DNA from: Weissella confusa
Lineage (GTDB): Bacteria > Bacillota > Bacilli > Lactobacillales > Lactobacillaceae
Direction of reading: 5' to 3'
NCBI GenBank assembly: GCA_016466735.1
Contig: JAAOED010000004.1
Location: forward strand, 62,001 to 126,000
DNA: 64,000 nucleotides
The notes under the pieces are model-generated. The model saw only the letters and a program-made list of their open reading frames with translations. It was not told the origin of the DNA and searched no databases. Shown here piece after piece: positions 36,979-47,093 of the stretch. The translations under genes were made by a program, and so were the position numbers. Each line of letters begins with the position of its first letter. Positions within the stretch are counted from its first letter, which is position 1.

Positions 36979-37956
36979 TTAGGCAATAACGCGGTCTGAG
37001 TTACGAGCCAATGAAGCAGCACCGTAAGCACCAGCATCGTTACCCAACTCAGCCAACTTAACTTCAGTCACGTCACGCGTTGACTTGAAGGCAAATTGCT
37101 TAAAGTTCTTCTCAACACGATCCAACAAGAACTTTCCTGCGGCTGAAACACCACCACCGATAACAACAGAAGATGGGTTCAAGATGTTTGAGATGTTAGC
37201 TGAAGCCAATCCAAGGTAGTAAGCAACCTTGTCTACAACTTCGTTTGCCAAGTAGTCACCTTCCTTGGCCAAGTCAAAGACAATCTTTGACGTTACTTCT
37301 TCACCGTTGTCGACCATAGCCTTCAACTTTGAGTTACCAACGTAGGCTTCTGCAAAGTCTTGGGCCAAGTGAACAACACCAGTAGCTGAAGCGTATTGCT
37401 CCAAGCAACCGTAGTTACCGCATGTGCACAAGTATCCACCAGGCTCGACGATCATGTGACCAACCTCACCACCGGCTCCTGCAACACCGTGGATCAACTT
37501 ACCCTCGTTAATCAATCCACCACCAACACCAGTTCCCAACGTAATGAAGGCAACATCTGGTTGGTTGTTTCCGGCACCACGCCATTGCTCACCCAATGCG
37601 GCAGCGTTGGCGTCGTTGTCCATCGTCAATGGCAACCCAGTTCCAGCTTCGATTTGCTCACGAACGTTTTGCGTTTCCTTCCAGTTCAAGTTGAAGGCAC
37701 CCTTAACAGTACCAGCTTCAAGATCAACCGTTCCTGGCGTACCCATGCCGATACCGATGATGCGATCCTTGTCCAATTGGTACAAGTCCAAGTGGTGGTT
37801 AATTGAATCAATGATATCAGGCACGATGTGTGAACCCTCATCCAAAATGTTTGTACGGATTGACCACTTTTGTTGGATTTCTCCTTCAGCAGTCAAAATG
37901 GCGAACTTGATAGTCGTACCACCAAGGTCAACACCAATTAGCTTATCTTTAGCCAT
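36979..37956 (-). CDS. glcK: glucokinase, ROK family
   Basis: A 325-residue ROK kinase that phosphorylates glucose with ATP. Motifs: IGVDLGGTTIKFAIL (phosphate), IGIGMGTPGTVD, MDNDANAAALGE with the catalytic Asp, ITLGTGVGGGLI, GGEVGHMIVEPGGY and the zinc-binding CTCGNYGCLE. A cre site and a good promoter lie upstream. Its neighbours yqgQ and rhomboid protease are the usual Firmicutes order. Confidence 0.95.
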   Translation of the reverse strand: MAKDKLIGVDLGGTTIKFAILTAEGEIQQKWSIRTNILDEGSHIVPDIIDSINHHLDLYQLDKDRIIGIGMGTPGTVDLEAGTVKGAFNLNWKETQNVREQIEAGTGLPLTMDNDANAAALGEQWRGAGNNQPDVAFITLGTGVGGGLINEGKLIHGVAGAGGEVGHMIVEPGGYLCTCGNYGCLEQYASATGVVHLAQDFAEAYVGNSKLKAMVDNGEEVTSKIVFDLAKEGDYLANEVVDKVAYYLGLASANISNILNPSSVVIGGGVSAAGKFLLDRVEKNFKQFAFKSTRDVTEVKLAELGNDAGAYGAASLARNSDRVIA

Positions 37957-38020
37957 GATTTTTCCTCGTCATTCTCACAAAAATATTTTGTAATCGCTTT
38001 CTTATCTTTCAACATTATTT

Positions 38021-38048
38021 ATTATAGCGAATTTCTGAATTAAAACAA
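38021..38048 (-). promoter_or_regulatory. promoter of glcK
   Basis: On the minus strand TTGTTT (38048-38043) and TATAAT (38026-38021) are 16 bases apart, about 70 bases before the glcK ATG. Confidence 0.7.
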
Positions 38049-38056
38049 GTGTTTTA

Positions 38057-38072
38057 TTGAAAACGTTTTCAA
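38057..38072. promoter_or_regulatory. cre site (CcpA box)
   Basis: TTGAAAACGTTTTCAA is a perfect 16-bp palindrome that fits the catabolite-responsive element. It lies eight bases upstream of the glcK -35 and just after the yqgQ stop, a place more usual for activation than for road-block. Confidence 0.75.
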
Positions 38073-38074
38073 CG

Positions 38075-38287
38075 TTATTCTGACAACCTTTCTTGCTTCT
38101 CTTCTAACTCGTGCTCATGCCTTAATACGAGCTTAATTTGCGCGTATTCCTTCGCATCGAGCAATCCCGCTTTATACATATTATCAATTTCAATCGCTGC
38201 TAATTCAATATCCCACAGGCGCTTTCCAACGTGAATGTAGATATCATATTTCTTTAACAAGTTTAGCACGTCTAAAAATGTTTGCAT
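38075..38287 (-). CDS. yqgQ: YqgQ family protein (DUF910)
   Basis: A 70-residue protein (MQTFLDVLNLLKKYDIYIHV) with GKRLWDIELAAIEIDNMYKAGLLD, the YqgQ signature. It forms a small three-helix fold of unknown role and is nearly always next to glucokinase in Firmicutes. GGGGATAG precedes the ATG. It is nine bases after the rhomboid gene. Confidence 0.92.
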   Translation of the reverse strand: MQTFLDVLNLLKKYDIYIHVGKRLWDIELAAIEIDNMYKAGLLDAKEYAQIKLVLRHEHELEEKQERLSE

Positions 38288-38296
38288 GTCTATCCC

Positions 38297-38998
38297 CTAA
38301 ATTCGTAACGTTGCGATGCCGACCAATACGGCAATCAGCAATAAATACACCAACAACGCTAGCAGTCTGCGCCCCACGCCAATTTTAAACAGGCCTGAAT
38401 AATGAAAACCTGAAATAAACACCGGTACAATTAAGAATCCGCCGACTAGCCCGCCGATGTGGGCTGCCAAATCAATACCCGGCGTAAACAGGGCTGAGAT
38501 GACCGATAATAACACAAAAGCTGTCATCAGTTTTGCCTGACTGCGCCAGTACGCTCTGCGCTTGTCCATCATTCCCAGTCTAACAATCGCGCCTAATAAG
38601 CCAAACACACCACCAGATGCACCAGCTGAAATCGCATTCATCGTACCAAACGCCAAACTCATCAAATTACCACTAATGACCGTTGCGAGGAACAGGATTA
38701 GAAAACGCCAGTGACCAATTTCTAATTCCAATAAGCGTCCAATGAAGTACAACGTAATCATATTAAAGACTAAGTGCGAGGCGGTTACGTGCAAAAAGCC
38801 CGCCGTCAACAAACGCCACCATTCACCATGATGGAGAATAGCTGGTCCTAACTGCGCGCCAGTTTCATGTAACACACGGATGCTAATGTTAAAACTCTGC
38901 GCAAGCATGGCTTCCCAGAGGTACACTACGACCATAAAAGCCACCAATGCACTAGTTGCGGGTGTCGCTTTAAAAGCGCGTTTAAATTCTGCTATCAT
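38297..38998 (-). CDS. rhomboid-family intramembrane serine protease
   Basis: A 233-residue membrane protein with about six helices. Signature parts: GEWWRLLTAGFLHVTASHLVFNM, then AISAGASGGVFGLLGA with the catalytic Ser, and DLAAHIGGLVGGFLI with the catalytic His. It cleaves membrane proteins within the bilayer. It corresponds to the core of B. subtilis YqgP/GluP without the extra soluble domains. Confidence 0.93.
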   Translation of the reverse strand: MIAEFKRAFKATPATSALVAFMVVVYLWEAMLAQSFNISIRVLHETGAQLGPAILHHGEWWRLLTAGFLHVTASHLVFNMITLYFIGRLLELEIGHWRFLILFLATVISGNLMSLAFGTMNAISAGASGGVFGLLGAIVRLGMMDKRRAYWRSQAKLMTAFVLLSVISALFTPGIDLAAHIGGLVGGFLIVPVFISGFHYSGLFKIGVGRRLLALLVYLLLIAVLVGIATLRI

Positions 38999-39009
38999 AC
39001 ATTTCTTCC

Positions 39010-39561
39010 TTAAGCAGGTGGTAAAACAATCACCTCGTCCACCTGTTGATCTGTTTTTTCAATTGTCCAAGTTGGGGTTGGCACGTAATTATCTGGAATC
39101 GTCACGCCAATTTTTGCACCGGTCGTTTTTGGAAGCCAACGGTCGTAGTAACCACCGCCGAACCCAAGTCGATCACCTGCCGCTGAAAATGCCAAACCGG
39201 GTACCAAGATAAAATCAATCGTCGAAACATCCCCAAACGGTTCCCCAATTGGTTCTAGCATACCAAATCTGTGGCGTTCATACTCGGTTGACTCATCGAT
39301 TTGAATAAAGGTCAGTTGTCGTTGTGGCGCAACCTTTGGTAAGTACACGGTTTTGCCTTGCAGCAACGCCGTCTGAATTAAGAGTTGTGTTGGCAATTCA
39401 ACATCTTGTGACAAAGTTAAGGCAACCGACGAGGCATCCTGCCAAGCTGGCAACGCGGTCACCGCGCGCGTTATCTGTTGCATCATCGCCACACGTTGCA
39501 TATCAGACAGCTTCGCCAAATTATTCTTAGCACTTTCACGTGCTTCATTCTTATCAATCAT
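39010..39561 (-). CDS. 5-formyltetrahydrofolate cyclo-ligase
   Basis: A 183-residue enzyme that turns 5-formyl-THF to 5,10-methenyl-THF using ATP. Motifs: KNEARESAKNNLAKLSDMQR at the start, FGMLEPIGE, DFILVPGLAFSAAGDRLGFGGGYYDRWL. Length is normal. It precedes the rhomboid gene as in many Firmicutes (yqgN-yqgP-yqgQ-glcK). Confidence 0.94.
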   Translation of the reverse strand: MIDKNEARESAKNNLAKLSDMQRVAMMQQITRAVTALPAWQDASSVALTLSQDVELPTQLLIQTALLQGKTVYLPKVAPQRQLTFIQIDESTEYERHRFGMLEPIGEPFGDVSTIDFILVPGLAFSAAGDRLGFGGGYYDRWLPKTTGAKIGVTIPDNYVPTPTWTIEKTDQQVDEVIVLPPA

Positions 39562-39621
39562 CTTGCCACCTTATCCCTAACAAAAAACTGATACCTATTA
39601 ATAGGTATCAGTTTAGCATAG

Positions 39622-41670
39622 TTACTTTGTTGCTGAACCAGAATCTTGAACGTCCTTCCAGAACGCTTCGTAGATTTGGATTGCAATTTGTTGGTTAACG
39701 TTTTCATCTGACTCGTAAACCGATGGCACAACAATCGCCACGGCAACATCAGAGTTAGGTACGAATGAAATCAATGAACTCGTGTATGTTGATACACCGT
39801 TCGTTGTAGTTTCGGCCGTTCCAGTCTTGGCGTAGATACCAGGTTGAACACCCTTCATACGCGTACCAGTGGCATAACCAGAACTACTGTGAACAACTTC
39901 TTCCATACCCTTCCAAATCAAGTTACGCTCTGCTTCAGTCCAGCCAACCGTTCCCAACACTTCTGTCGGCACCGTTGTCTGCGTCTTAACACGGTTCGCT
40001 TGGTCACGCTGTTCAACGGAAGCAACGATGTGTGGGCGAACACGGTACCCACCGTTTGCAACAGTTGCAGCGTATTGGGCAAGTTGCATCGTCGTAAAGG
40101 TATCGTACTGACCAAATGATTCGTCCAGCGCCTTACCAATATCTTCGCGGGTTGTCGAACCCTTCACACCAGTAATTTCACCTGGCAAATCAATACCAGT
40201 CTTTACACCCAAACCAAAACGGGCAATCCCGTCACGCATTGTTTGGAACACACTAGTTGGCAAGTTACCCAAACTCATACCTGGGTAGTAATTCAACCCA
40301 CCCATCTTCAACATCAATTGCATAACGTATGAGTTAGATGACACCATCAAGGCCGTGTCAGCCGTCAATGGCATGCTACCACTTCCATTACGGTTAAACC
40401 ATGATGACTTGGTTGCCGTACCAGCAACCGTAATCGGTTGGTCGGTAATCGTATTGTTTTCGGCTGTGATTGTCCCGTTCAAGAATCCAGTTGTAATCAT
40501 CGCTGGCTTAACAACAGATCCCACAACGTTTGCTTGGTTAACAGTTGAAAGGGCATCCGGCGTCGTCTTGCCGGTTTCGTTATCACGGTTAACACCTGCC
40601 GTTGCATAAACGCCACCCGTCTTTGGGTTGATAACAACTGCGTAAGCACCCGTCGTCATACCACCTGGGATGTTTTTCTCCAAGATGCTTTGTACATCGT
40701 TTTGGAACTTTGAGTTAATCGTCAGTGTCAAACTATCACCCGCTTGGCCGGCATATGTCGTCTTTTCAGTCGTCTTGCCGTCCTTGTCGGTGCTAACTTC
40801 AACTTGACCCTTTGTCCCCTTCAACGCATCTTCATATTGCTTTTCTAGATATGACGTTCCGACAATATCATCACGCGAATAACCTTCCGTTAGCAACTTG
40901 TTAACACTGTCTTCTGGCAAACCAGACTTAGAAGTTGATGTTGAACCTACCAGCGCCTTGATTGAATCACCTTGTGGATAGTCACGCGTGTAGTAAATAC
41001 CGACACGCACACCAGGCATCTTCGATTGACGCTCACCGATGTTGGCAATTTCTTCTTGCGTGACACCGGTCTCTTTAATGTAGACCGTTGACAAAGAATA
41101 CGCATTGGCCATCTTTTGGAAAATCATGGCAGCATTCTTTTGCTTATCACTCAACGGGAACTTTGACTCATGCTTTTGCACGTAAGACTTCAATGCATCA
41201 ACGTAATCATCTGTGCCAGGAACTGTCTTGGTACCGCTTGCCTTAACAACCTTTTCAGCGCGCTTCGTATCTTGAATGTAGTACGTTGCATAATTTCCTG
41301 ATGACAATTGATCAGTCTCGATTGAAATGTACTTGGCGACCTCATTGGCAATCTTATACATTTCGGCTTCGGTAACGCCCTTCGGCTTCGTATACGTAAT
41401 CGCTTGTGATCCCTTGTTTGCAACCAATACTTGACCGGTACTGTCGTAAATCATGCCTCGTTGCACGTTCACTTTTTCAGTACTTGATTCAGCATTATTA
41501 ACAGCTGCCTTATACGTTTCACTATCTGTAACTTGTAGGGTAACCAATCGCCAGCCCAATAATCCGAGCATCAAAACCACGATACCCATCAGCACATTCA
41601 AACGCGCTGGAATTCGAGCTAATGATCCATTCTTTGACCGACGATTGCCACGTCGCTTTGGTGACTGCAT
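39622..41670 (-). CDS. class B penicillin-binding protein (transpeptidase)
   Basis: A 682-residue protein. A basic tail and one membrane helix (about 26-45, VLMGIVVLMLGLLGWRLVTL), a dimerisation domain starting RGMIYDSTGQVLV, and a transpeptidase domain with Ser385-x-x-Lys388 (GSVVKPAM), Ser444-x-Asn446 (SSNSY) and Lys615-Thr-Gly (AKTGTAE). It cross-links peptidoglycan. It resembles the PBP2B-type elongation or division enzymes of LAB, and which of the two cannot be told. ATG 41670 has GAAAGGG; the frame is open to 41730. Confidence 0.93.
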   Translation of the reverse strand: MQSPKRRGNRRSKNGSLARIPARLNVLMGIVVLMLGLLGWRLVTLQVTDSETYKAAVNNAESSTEKVNVQRGMIYDSTGQVLVANKGSQAITYTKPKGVTEAEMYKIANEVAKYISIETDQLSSGNYATYYIQDTKRAEKVVKASGTKTVPGTDDYVDALKSYVQKHESKFPLSDKQKNAAMIFQKMANAYSLSTVYIKETGVTQEEIANIGERQSKMPGVRVGIYYTRDYPQGDSIKALVGSTSTSKSGLPEDSVNKLLTEGYSRDDIVGTSYLEKQYEDALKGTKGQVEVSTDKDGKTTEKTTYAGQAGDSLTLTINSKFQNDVQSILEKNIPGGMTTGAYAVVINPKTGGVYATAGVNRDNETGKTTPDALSTVNQANVVGSVVKPAMITTGFLNGTITAENNTITDQPITVAGTATKSSWFNRNGSGSMPLTADTALMVSSNSYVMQLMLKMGGLNYYPGMSLGNLPTSVFQTMRDGIARFGLGVKTGIDLPGEITGVKGSTTREDIGKALDESFGQYDTFTTMQLAQYAATVANGGYRVRPHIVASVEQRDQANRVKTQTTVPTEVLGTVGWTEAERNLIWKGMEEVVHSSSGYATGTRMKGVQPGIYAKTGTAETTTNGVSTYTSSLISFVPNSDVAVAIVVPSVYESDENVNQQIAIQIYEAFWKDVQDSGSATK

Positions 41671-41828
41671 AACTTGACCCTTTCTTCCATAATCTAATTG
41701 TTTAATTGTAGCATAAAATGAGGGTAACAAACCTTAACCCTTGTCGGATTTTAACCAAAAGCAACCCTAATAAACGACTGCAGAATATGGTTTAATAGAA
41801 CTATCTGAATTTCAGGGAGAAAACAAAA

Positions 41829-44474
41829 ATGTTCGCACGTTTTAATCCACTAAAATGGCGGTCATCAACGCAAGCGCTATGGGTTAGTTTCCTATTGCCG
41901 CTCTTGATTATGACTGTCTATTTTGGCTTTCGTCATATGGCCCCATTCGGTTCAAGTTCAATCTTAACCGTTGACTTAGGGCAGCAATATATTGATTTTT
42001 TTGAAAATTTCCGTCAAACCATTCTTCACAATCCAACCAATATTTTCTATAGCTTCGCAAAGGGGCTGGGTGGTGAAACGTATGGTGATTGGGCCTATTA
42101 TTTGTTTAGCCCAACGAATCTACTTCTCCTACCGTTCCCGAACACAATGTTGCCGACCGCAATTTTGTTGATTACCGTTCTAAAATACGGCTTGGCCGGT
42201 TGGAGTTTTAGCTATGCCTTGCGCGTGATGCGTTGGCAAAATGGTTGGCGTTTGCCACTTTTTGGTGTCACCTACGCCATGATGGGCTGGTTTGTTGCGA
42301 ATGATTTAAACCTACTTTGGTTGGACGCAGCGATTTTGCTACCGTTAATCATCGCTGGTTTTGAACGCTACTTAGATGGTAAATCGTCGTGGCTATTCAT
42401 TGCGCCGCTGACAGCCATTTTTATCATTAACTACTACATGGCCTATATGATTGGGCTATTCCTAGTGTTATACATTTTCTGGCGTCTGTTCTGGCAACCA
42501 TACACATTGCGTGAACGTTGGACAATCACTAGCAAGTTCATTTTCGGCAGCATCATTAGCATTGGGCTCTCAACCATTGTCTGGTTACCCACGGGTTACA
42601 CTTTGCTCAACAGTAAAGGGCAACACATGCTAGATAATTTGAGCTGGAAGTTCGAATATCAAGCGCCCGATATGCTCGGGAAGCTGTTCTTGGGGACATT
42701 TAATTTCGAACAAATGCCTTCAGGACTGCCAAATATTTTCATCGGTAGTCTGCCAATTATCATTCTCTGGTTCTTCTTTACGTACCGCTTGATTCGATGG
42801 CAAACGCGACTAACTGCTCTGCTTGTGACTGCCTTTCTAATTGTTTCAATGATGTACGCACCGTTGGATTTGATGTGGCACGGGTTCCAATTCCCAGTTT
42901 GGTATCCCTACCGTTTCTCATACGTCTTTAGTTTTTGGGTGCTTTGGTTAGCGGCCTCGGTCTGGTCACCAACGTTAGGCTTCTCATGGACGCAAATCGG
43001 TACCCTCGTTATCTTGGCAATCGCCACCGATGTGTACCTATATTTCCGTCTCGATAGCTTAAACTTTTTGTCGTTTAACCAGCTACTAGTCGGCAACGCA
43101 TTCTTTATCATGATTTTGGCATTGCATGCCTTGTCACGTCGCTCACGTTGGTGGTTAGCAATCTTGAGTCTCCTTGTGATTGGTGAAATGACTGTCAGCA
43201 CCGTTTGGACATTGAACAATTTCAGTTACCTGACGAACACTGAGTATCAAACTTACATCAAGAGCTTGAACAAACTTACCAAGCACTTGCCAAGCGATAA
43301 GGATAATTTCTACCGCGTGGCACAATCATTCCAACGTACCAAGGGCGATCCGCTCCAAGGCCATTACAACGGTGCCTCAACTTTCAGTTCCGCTTTGGAA
43401 CACCAACAAAGTGATTTCATGGCAGCAATTGGACAACCTGAAGGTGATAATTACATCGCCTACAGCAGTGGTACCTTATTGACCGATAGTTTGCTGGGCA
43501 TGCGTTACCTATTGCAACCATCTGGTGTTGAACCAAATACACCAGGTACACCTACTAATATGCAAACTTACCAGCGTACGGACACAAACGGCACCTATCA
43601 AATGACCAAGTACACTGGTACGGCAATTTTGTCTGAGAACCCGTACGCGCTACCGATTGCATTTGCTGCGAACACAAATGCACTTAACGTGACGTTTAAG
43701 GATAACGATCCACTCCGCAATCAAAACGATTTTTGGAACGCCCTAATCGGTTACCAACACGACGATATCTTTAAAAGCGAAAACTTCGATAGCTCGACTG
43801 CTGCCAACGTTCCTGCACCTGCAACGATTACCGGAGCTTATCTGAAGAAGGAAAACAAAAAGCAAGTTGCGTCATTGACGTTAACGTACACACCAACAAC
43901 TGATAATCCTTATTACCTAACCCTTGGTGATGCCGTAAATAACGACAATGTCGAAATTCAATTGAACGGTAAGGCGTTGCCGACGATGCCAAGTCATCGA
44001 CATACGATTATCGTGCCCCTTCCGGCTTACCAAAAGGGACAAAAGCAAACTCTAACGTTCGTTCTAAAGAAGGATGATTTGTGGTTGCAAAATGTTTCAC
44101 TCTACAGCGCTGATAAGGATTTAATCAAGTCACAAGCACAATCACTTCAGGAGCATGGTCTGCAAGTTAAGAAAGATTCCGAAACTGAAATCAGCGGTAA
44201 AATCAATATGCCGAAGGGCCAAGGGTTGCTCATGACCACGATTCCTAGCGCTGATGGTTGGCATGTTATGGTGGATGGCAAAGAGACCGAAACCGTAACG
44301 GTCGGAAAATTCTTTATTGGTGTACCATTGAAACCGGGTGAGCATACAGTCACGTTTAAGTTCACTGCGCCATACTTCAAGATAAGTGCAATCGTCAGCT
44401 TAGGCTTCTTGCTCTTCATGCTTGGATTAGGTTGGTCAGAGAACGAAAAGCGACGCCATTCATTGCATTACTAA
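41829..44474 (+). CDS. YfhO family membrane protein
   Basis: An 881-residue protein with about 12-13 membrane helices in the first ~450 residues (WVSFLLPLLIMTVYFGFRHM at the start), then an ~400-residue extracellular part and a last helix (ISAIVSLGFLLFMLGLGW). The motif DLGQQYIDFFENFRQTI fits YfhO/GT-C-like glycosyltransferases that decorate lipoteichoic acid or other wall polymers. Substrate unknown. It is divergent from the PBP gene. GGGAGAA precedes the ATG. Confidence 0.9.
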   Translation: MFARFNPLKWRSSTQALWVSFLLPLLIMTVYFGFRHMAPFGSSSILTVDLGQQYIDFFENFRQTILHNPTNIFYSFAKGLGGETYGDWAYYLFSPTNLLLLPFPNTMLPTAILLITVLKYGLAGWSFSYALRVMRWQNGWRLPLFGVTYAMMGWFVANDLNLLWLDAAILLPLIIAGFERYLDGKSSWLFIAPLTAIFIINYYMAYMIGLFLVLYIFWRLFWQPYTLRERWTITSKFIFGSIISIGLSTIVWLPTGYTLLNSKGQHMLDNLSWKFEYQAPDMLGKLFLGTFNFEQMPSGLPNIFIGSLPIIILWFFFTYRLIRWQTRLTALLVTAFLIVSMMYAPLDLMWHGFQFPVWYPYRFSYVFSFWVLWLAASVWSPTLGFSWTQIGTLVILAIATDVYLYFRLDSLNFLSFNQLLVGNAFFIMILALHALSRRSRWWLAILSLLVIGEMTVSTVWTLNNFSYLTNTEYQTYIKSLNKLTKHLPSDKDNFYRVAQSFQRTKGDPLQGHYNGASTFSSALEHQQSDFMAAIGQPEGDNYIAYSSGTLLTDSLLGMRYLLQPSGVEPNTPGTPTNMQTYQRTDTNGTYQMTKYTGTAILSENPYALPIAFAANTNALNVTFKDNDPLRNQNDFWNALIGYQHDDIFKSENFDSSTAANVPAPATITGAYLKKENKKQVASLTLTYTPTTDNPYYLTLGDAVNNDNVEIQLNGKALPTMPSHRHTIIVPLPAYQKGQKQTLTFVLKKDDLWLQNVSLYSADKDLIKSQAQSLQEHGLQVKKDSETEISGKINMPKGQGLLMTTIPSADGWHVMVDGKETETVTVGKFFIGVPLKPGEHTVTFKFTAPYFKISAIVSLGFLLFMLGLGWSENEKRRHSLHY

Positions 44475-44591
44475 ATCTTAGCGTTGTGAACCTTTACACA
44501 CGCGCATACCCGTGGTAATGTAACACTTGAAACCTTCGGGTATACACACTTATTAAACTAATAAAATTTAATTGCATAGGAGGCCAGAAAC

Positions 44592-45077
44592 ATGGCTGAA
44601 GAAAAGACATTTCCAATGACGGTCGAAGGAAAGGCCAAGATTGAAGAAGAACTAAACACGTTGATCACTGAGACGCGTGCCGAGATTACTGGACGTATCC
44701 AAATCGCCCGTAGCTTCGGTGACTTGTCAGAAAACTCAGAATACCAATCAGCTAAGGACGAACAAGCCTTCGTTGAAGGACGTATCAACACGTTGCAAAA
44801 CATGCTTGATAACGCCATCATCATCGACTCATCAGAAATTGCTGACGATGAAGTTTCAGTTGGTAAGAAGGTAACGTTTAAGGAATTGCCTGACGAAGAG
44901 CCTGAAACTTACGCGATTGTTGGTGCCGTTGAAGCTAACCCACTTGAGGGTAAGATTTCTAACGAATCACCTATCGCAGTCGCTTTGATGGGTAAGAAGG
45001 TCGGCGACCAAGTTGAAGTACCACTTCCAAACGGTGCTTCAATGGAAGTTGAAATCATCGCTGTTGAAGTTGCTTAA
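44592..45077 (+). CDS. greA: transcription elongation factor GreA
   Basis: A 161-residue GreA: a coiled-coil N terminus ([40 protein letters not shown] with the acidic tip residues) and a C-terminal FKBP-like domain ([20 protein letters not shown]). It rescues backtracked RNA polymerase by stimulating transcript cleavage. In many Firmicutes greA follows mltG; here mltG is on the other strand, after recQ. AGGAGG precedes the ATG. Confidence 0.97.
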   Translation: MAEEKTFPMTVEGKAKIEEELNTLITETRAEITGRIQIARSFGDLSENSEYQSAKDEQAFVEGRINTLQNMLDNAIIIDSSEIADDEVSVGKKVTFKELPDEEPETYAIVGAVEANPLEGKISNESPIAVALMGKKVGDQVEVPLPNGASMEVEIIAVEVA

Positions 45078-45092
45078 TCATTAAAAATAAAT

Positions 45093-45140
45093 GGTCGCCT
45101 AGACTTGCGTGTTGCAAAATCTAGGCGACCCTTTTTATTT
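45093..45140. terminator. terminator of greA, shared with recQ
   Basis: GGTCGCCTAGA and TCTAGGCGACC pair (11 bp, 16-base loop), followed by CTTTTTATTTT on the plus strand. The minus side is followed by ATTTATTTTT, so it may also serve recQ. Confidence 0.85.
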
Positions 45141-45141
45141 T

Positions 45142-46962
45142 CTATTTGCTTTCAGCAATGACACGCAATACATCAGTGCCATAGCGCTCTGCTTTCGCTT
45201 CACCAATTCCTGAAACAGCCATCAGTTCCGCATCGTTAAGTGGTTGTTGTTTGGCTAGTTCCACCAAAGTACGATCATTAAAAATGATGAACGGCGGAAT
45301 TTCCGTCACACGCGCCAACTCCAAACGCCACTGACGCAACGCTTCGAAGACGCCGCGTTGTTGCTCGTCCAAATCATCACGTGTACTTGGTGAACCAGCG
45401 CGCACACGATCACCAATTGAGCGGATATCTTGACGACGCATCACCTTACGCTCACCCTTCAAAACAGCCATTGCATCAGGCGCCAACGTCAACCCTGCAT
45501 ATTGGCCAGTGACACGTAGGTACCCTTCTGCAATCAAATAATCAATCAAACTAATGATGTGCACGCGTGGCGTACCACGCAAAATACCAAACGTTGGCAA
45601 TTGATCCAGGTTCGCCCACGCAAAGTTATCAGGCACCTTACCACGAAGCGTTTCAGCTGTAACCGTCTTACCGAAGCCATTCTCACCACCACGTGACTTC
45701 AACATGCGAACAACGTGACTCAAAACCTTTTGCGCATCAGTTGTGATATCGACCGCTTCACGCGTATCCAAGCAGTTTGAGCAACGACCGCAATCTGGCG
45801 TATCTTCACTAAAATAACGGGTAATATAACGTTGCAAACACATTTGTGTGGCCCCATAGTTAGCCATTTCCTGCAATTTTACACGCTGCAAGTTTTGATA
45901 TTCTGGGGTTTGATTATCACTATTATCAATAAAGAAACGTTGCGTCTGCAAATCAGCCGCAGCATATAGCAAAATTGCTTCAGACGGCAAGCCATCACGA
46001 CCCGCACGCCCAATTTCTTGATAATACGCCTCAACCGAACCCGGAATACCATAGTGAATGACATAGCGTACATTCGACTTGTTGATACCCATACCAAACG
46101 CATTAGTTGCAACCACGACATCGGTGCGATCGTAGATGAAATCGTCCTGAGCTTTAGCACGCTTTTCATCCGACATCCCCGCGTGGTAGCCAACTGCATT
46201 GATGCCGGCGGCCGTTAACGATTCAGTGAGCGCATCAACGGTTTTACGCGTTGGGGCATAAATAATCCCTGATTCGCCACGATGCTCCTTGATATAAGTC
46301 TTAATGAAGTCTTCTTTGCCCTTCTTATTCAGCCCTTTTTCCATACGAATGGTTAGGTTATCGCGCACCACGCTTGTTCGGACGGTGTGCTGAATGTGAA
46401 GCATCTCTTCCAAGTCGGCCTGAACACGCTCAGTCGCTGTTGCCGTCAATGCCATCACACGTGGCGCTGACTCCAAATTATTAATCAAGCCAACTGCTGC
46501 CAGATAACTTGGTCGAAAATCATGACCCCATTGCGAGAGTACGTGTACTTCATCAATCACGACCAGTGAAATCGGCAAGCGGTTCAACAAGTTATACGTT
46601 CCTTCACTACCGAGACGTTCAGGTGCCATGTACAGCAACTTTGCTTCTTCATTCAACAAGCTGTTCATTGCCGCACGGTACTCATCATCATTTTGCGTTG
46701 AATTTAACGTCACGGCTGGCACACCGGCTTCGTGAAGCTCATCAACTTGATTTTTCATCAATGATAACAACGGTGAAATGACAATTGTAATGCCTGGCAA
46801 CATCAAAGCTGGAATTTGGTAAGTTAGTGACTTTCCGCCACCCGTCGGCATAATTCCTAGTGTTCGTTCGCCGTTCATTACGCCATTAATGATTTCTTCT
46901 TGCCCATCACGAAAGGACTCATAGCCAAACGTTTGTTTCAAGGTTTCTAGCGCTGTCGCCAC
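45142..46962 (-). CDS. recQ: ATP-dependent DNA helicase RecQ
   Basis: A 606-residue helicase with GIMPTGGGKSLTYQIPAL (motif I), VIDEVHVLSQWGHDFRP (DEVH plus RecQ aromatic loop), ATNAFGMGINKSNVRYVIHY and QEIGRAGRDG (motif VI). A zinc cluster follows (CLQRYITRYF...CGRCSNCLD), then the RQC winged helix and an HRDC domain over the last ~75 residues. It works in recombination and fork repair. The start is GTG 46962 with GGGGG upstream. Confidence 0.96.
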   Translation of the reverse strand: MATALETLKQTFGYESFRDGQEEIINGVMNGERTLGIMPTGGGKSLTYQIPALMLPGITIVISPLLSLMKNQVDELHEAGVPAVTLNSTQNDDEYRAAMNSLLNEEAKLLYMAPERLGSEGTYNLLNRLPISLVVIDEVHVLSQWGHDFRPSYLAAVGLINNLESAPRVMALTATATERVQADLEEMLHIQHTVRTSVVRDNLTIRMEKGLNKKGKEDFIKTYIKEHRGESGIIYAPTRKTVDALTESLTAAGINAVGYHAGMSDEKRAKAQDDFIYDRTDVVVATNAFGMGINKSNVRYVIHYGIPGSVEAYYQEIGRAGRDGLPSEAILLYAAADLQTQRFFIDNSDNQTPEYQNLQRVKLQEMANYGATQMCLQRYITRYFSEDTPDCGRCSNCLDTREAVDITTDAQKVLSHVVRMLKSRGGENGFGKTVTAETLRGKVPDNFAWANLDQLPTFGILRGTPRVHIISLIDYLIAEGYLRVTGQYAGLTLAPDAMAVLKGERKVMRRQDIRSIGDRVRAGSPSTRDDLDEQQRGVFEALRQWRLELARVTEIPPFIIFNDRTLVELAKQQPLNDAELMAVSGIGEAKAERYGTDVLRVIAESK

Positions 46963-47046
46963 TCAAGTTGCCCCCTTTAAATCTCTTCGAAAACAAATTT
47001 CTCTATCTGCCATTATGGTCAGCTTTACCTTACTTTGTAAAGCACG

Positions 47047-47085
47047 AAAAAAGACACCCTAAGCAAACGCTTAAGATGTCTTAGT
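47047..47085 (-). terminator. terminator of mltG
   Basis: On the minus strand AAGACATCTTAAGC and GCTTAGGGTGTCTT pair imperfectly around GTTT, followed by TTTTCG. Confidence 0.7.
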
Positions 47086-47093
47086 GTCAATAA

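Noticed and set aside
39758..41677. Plus-strand frames opposite the PBP gene
   Set aside because: The minus-strand protein has all catalytic motifs in order, so the plus frames are shadows.
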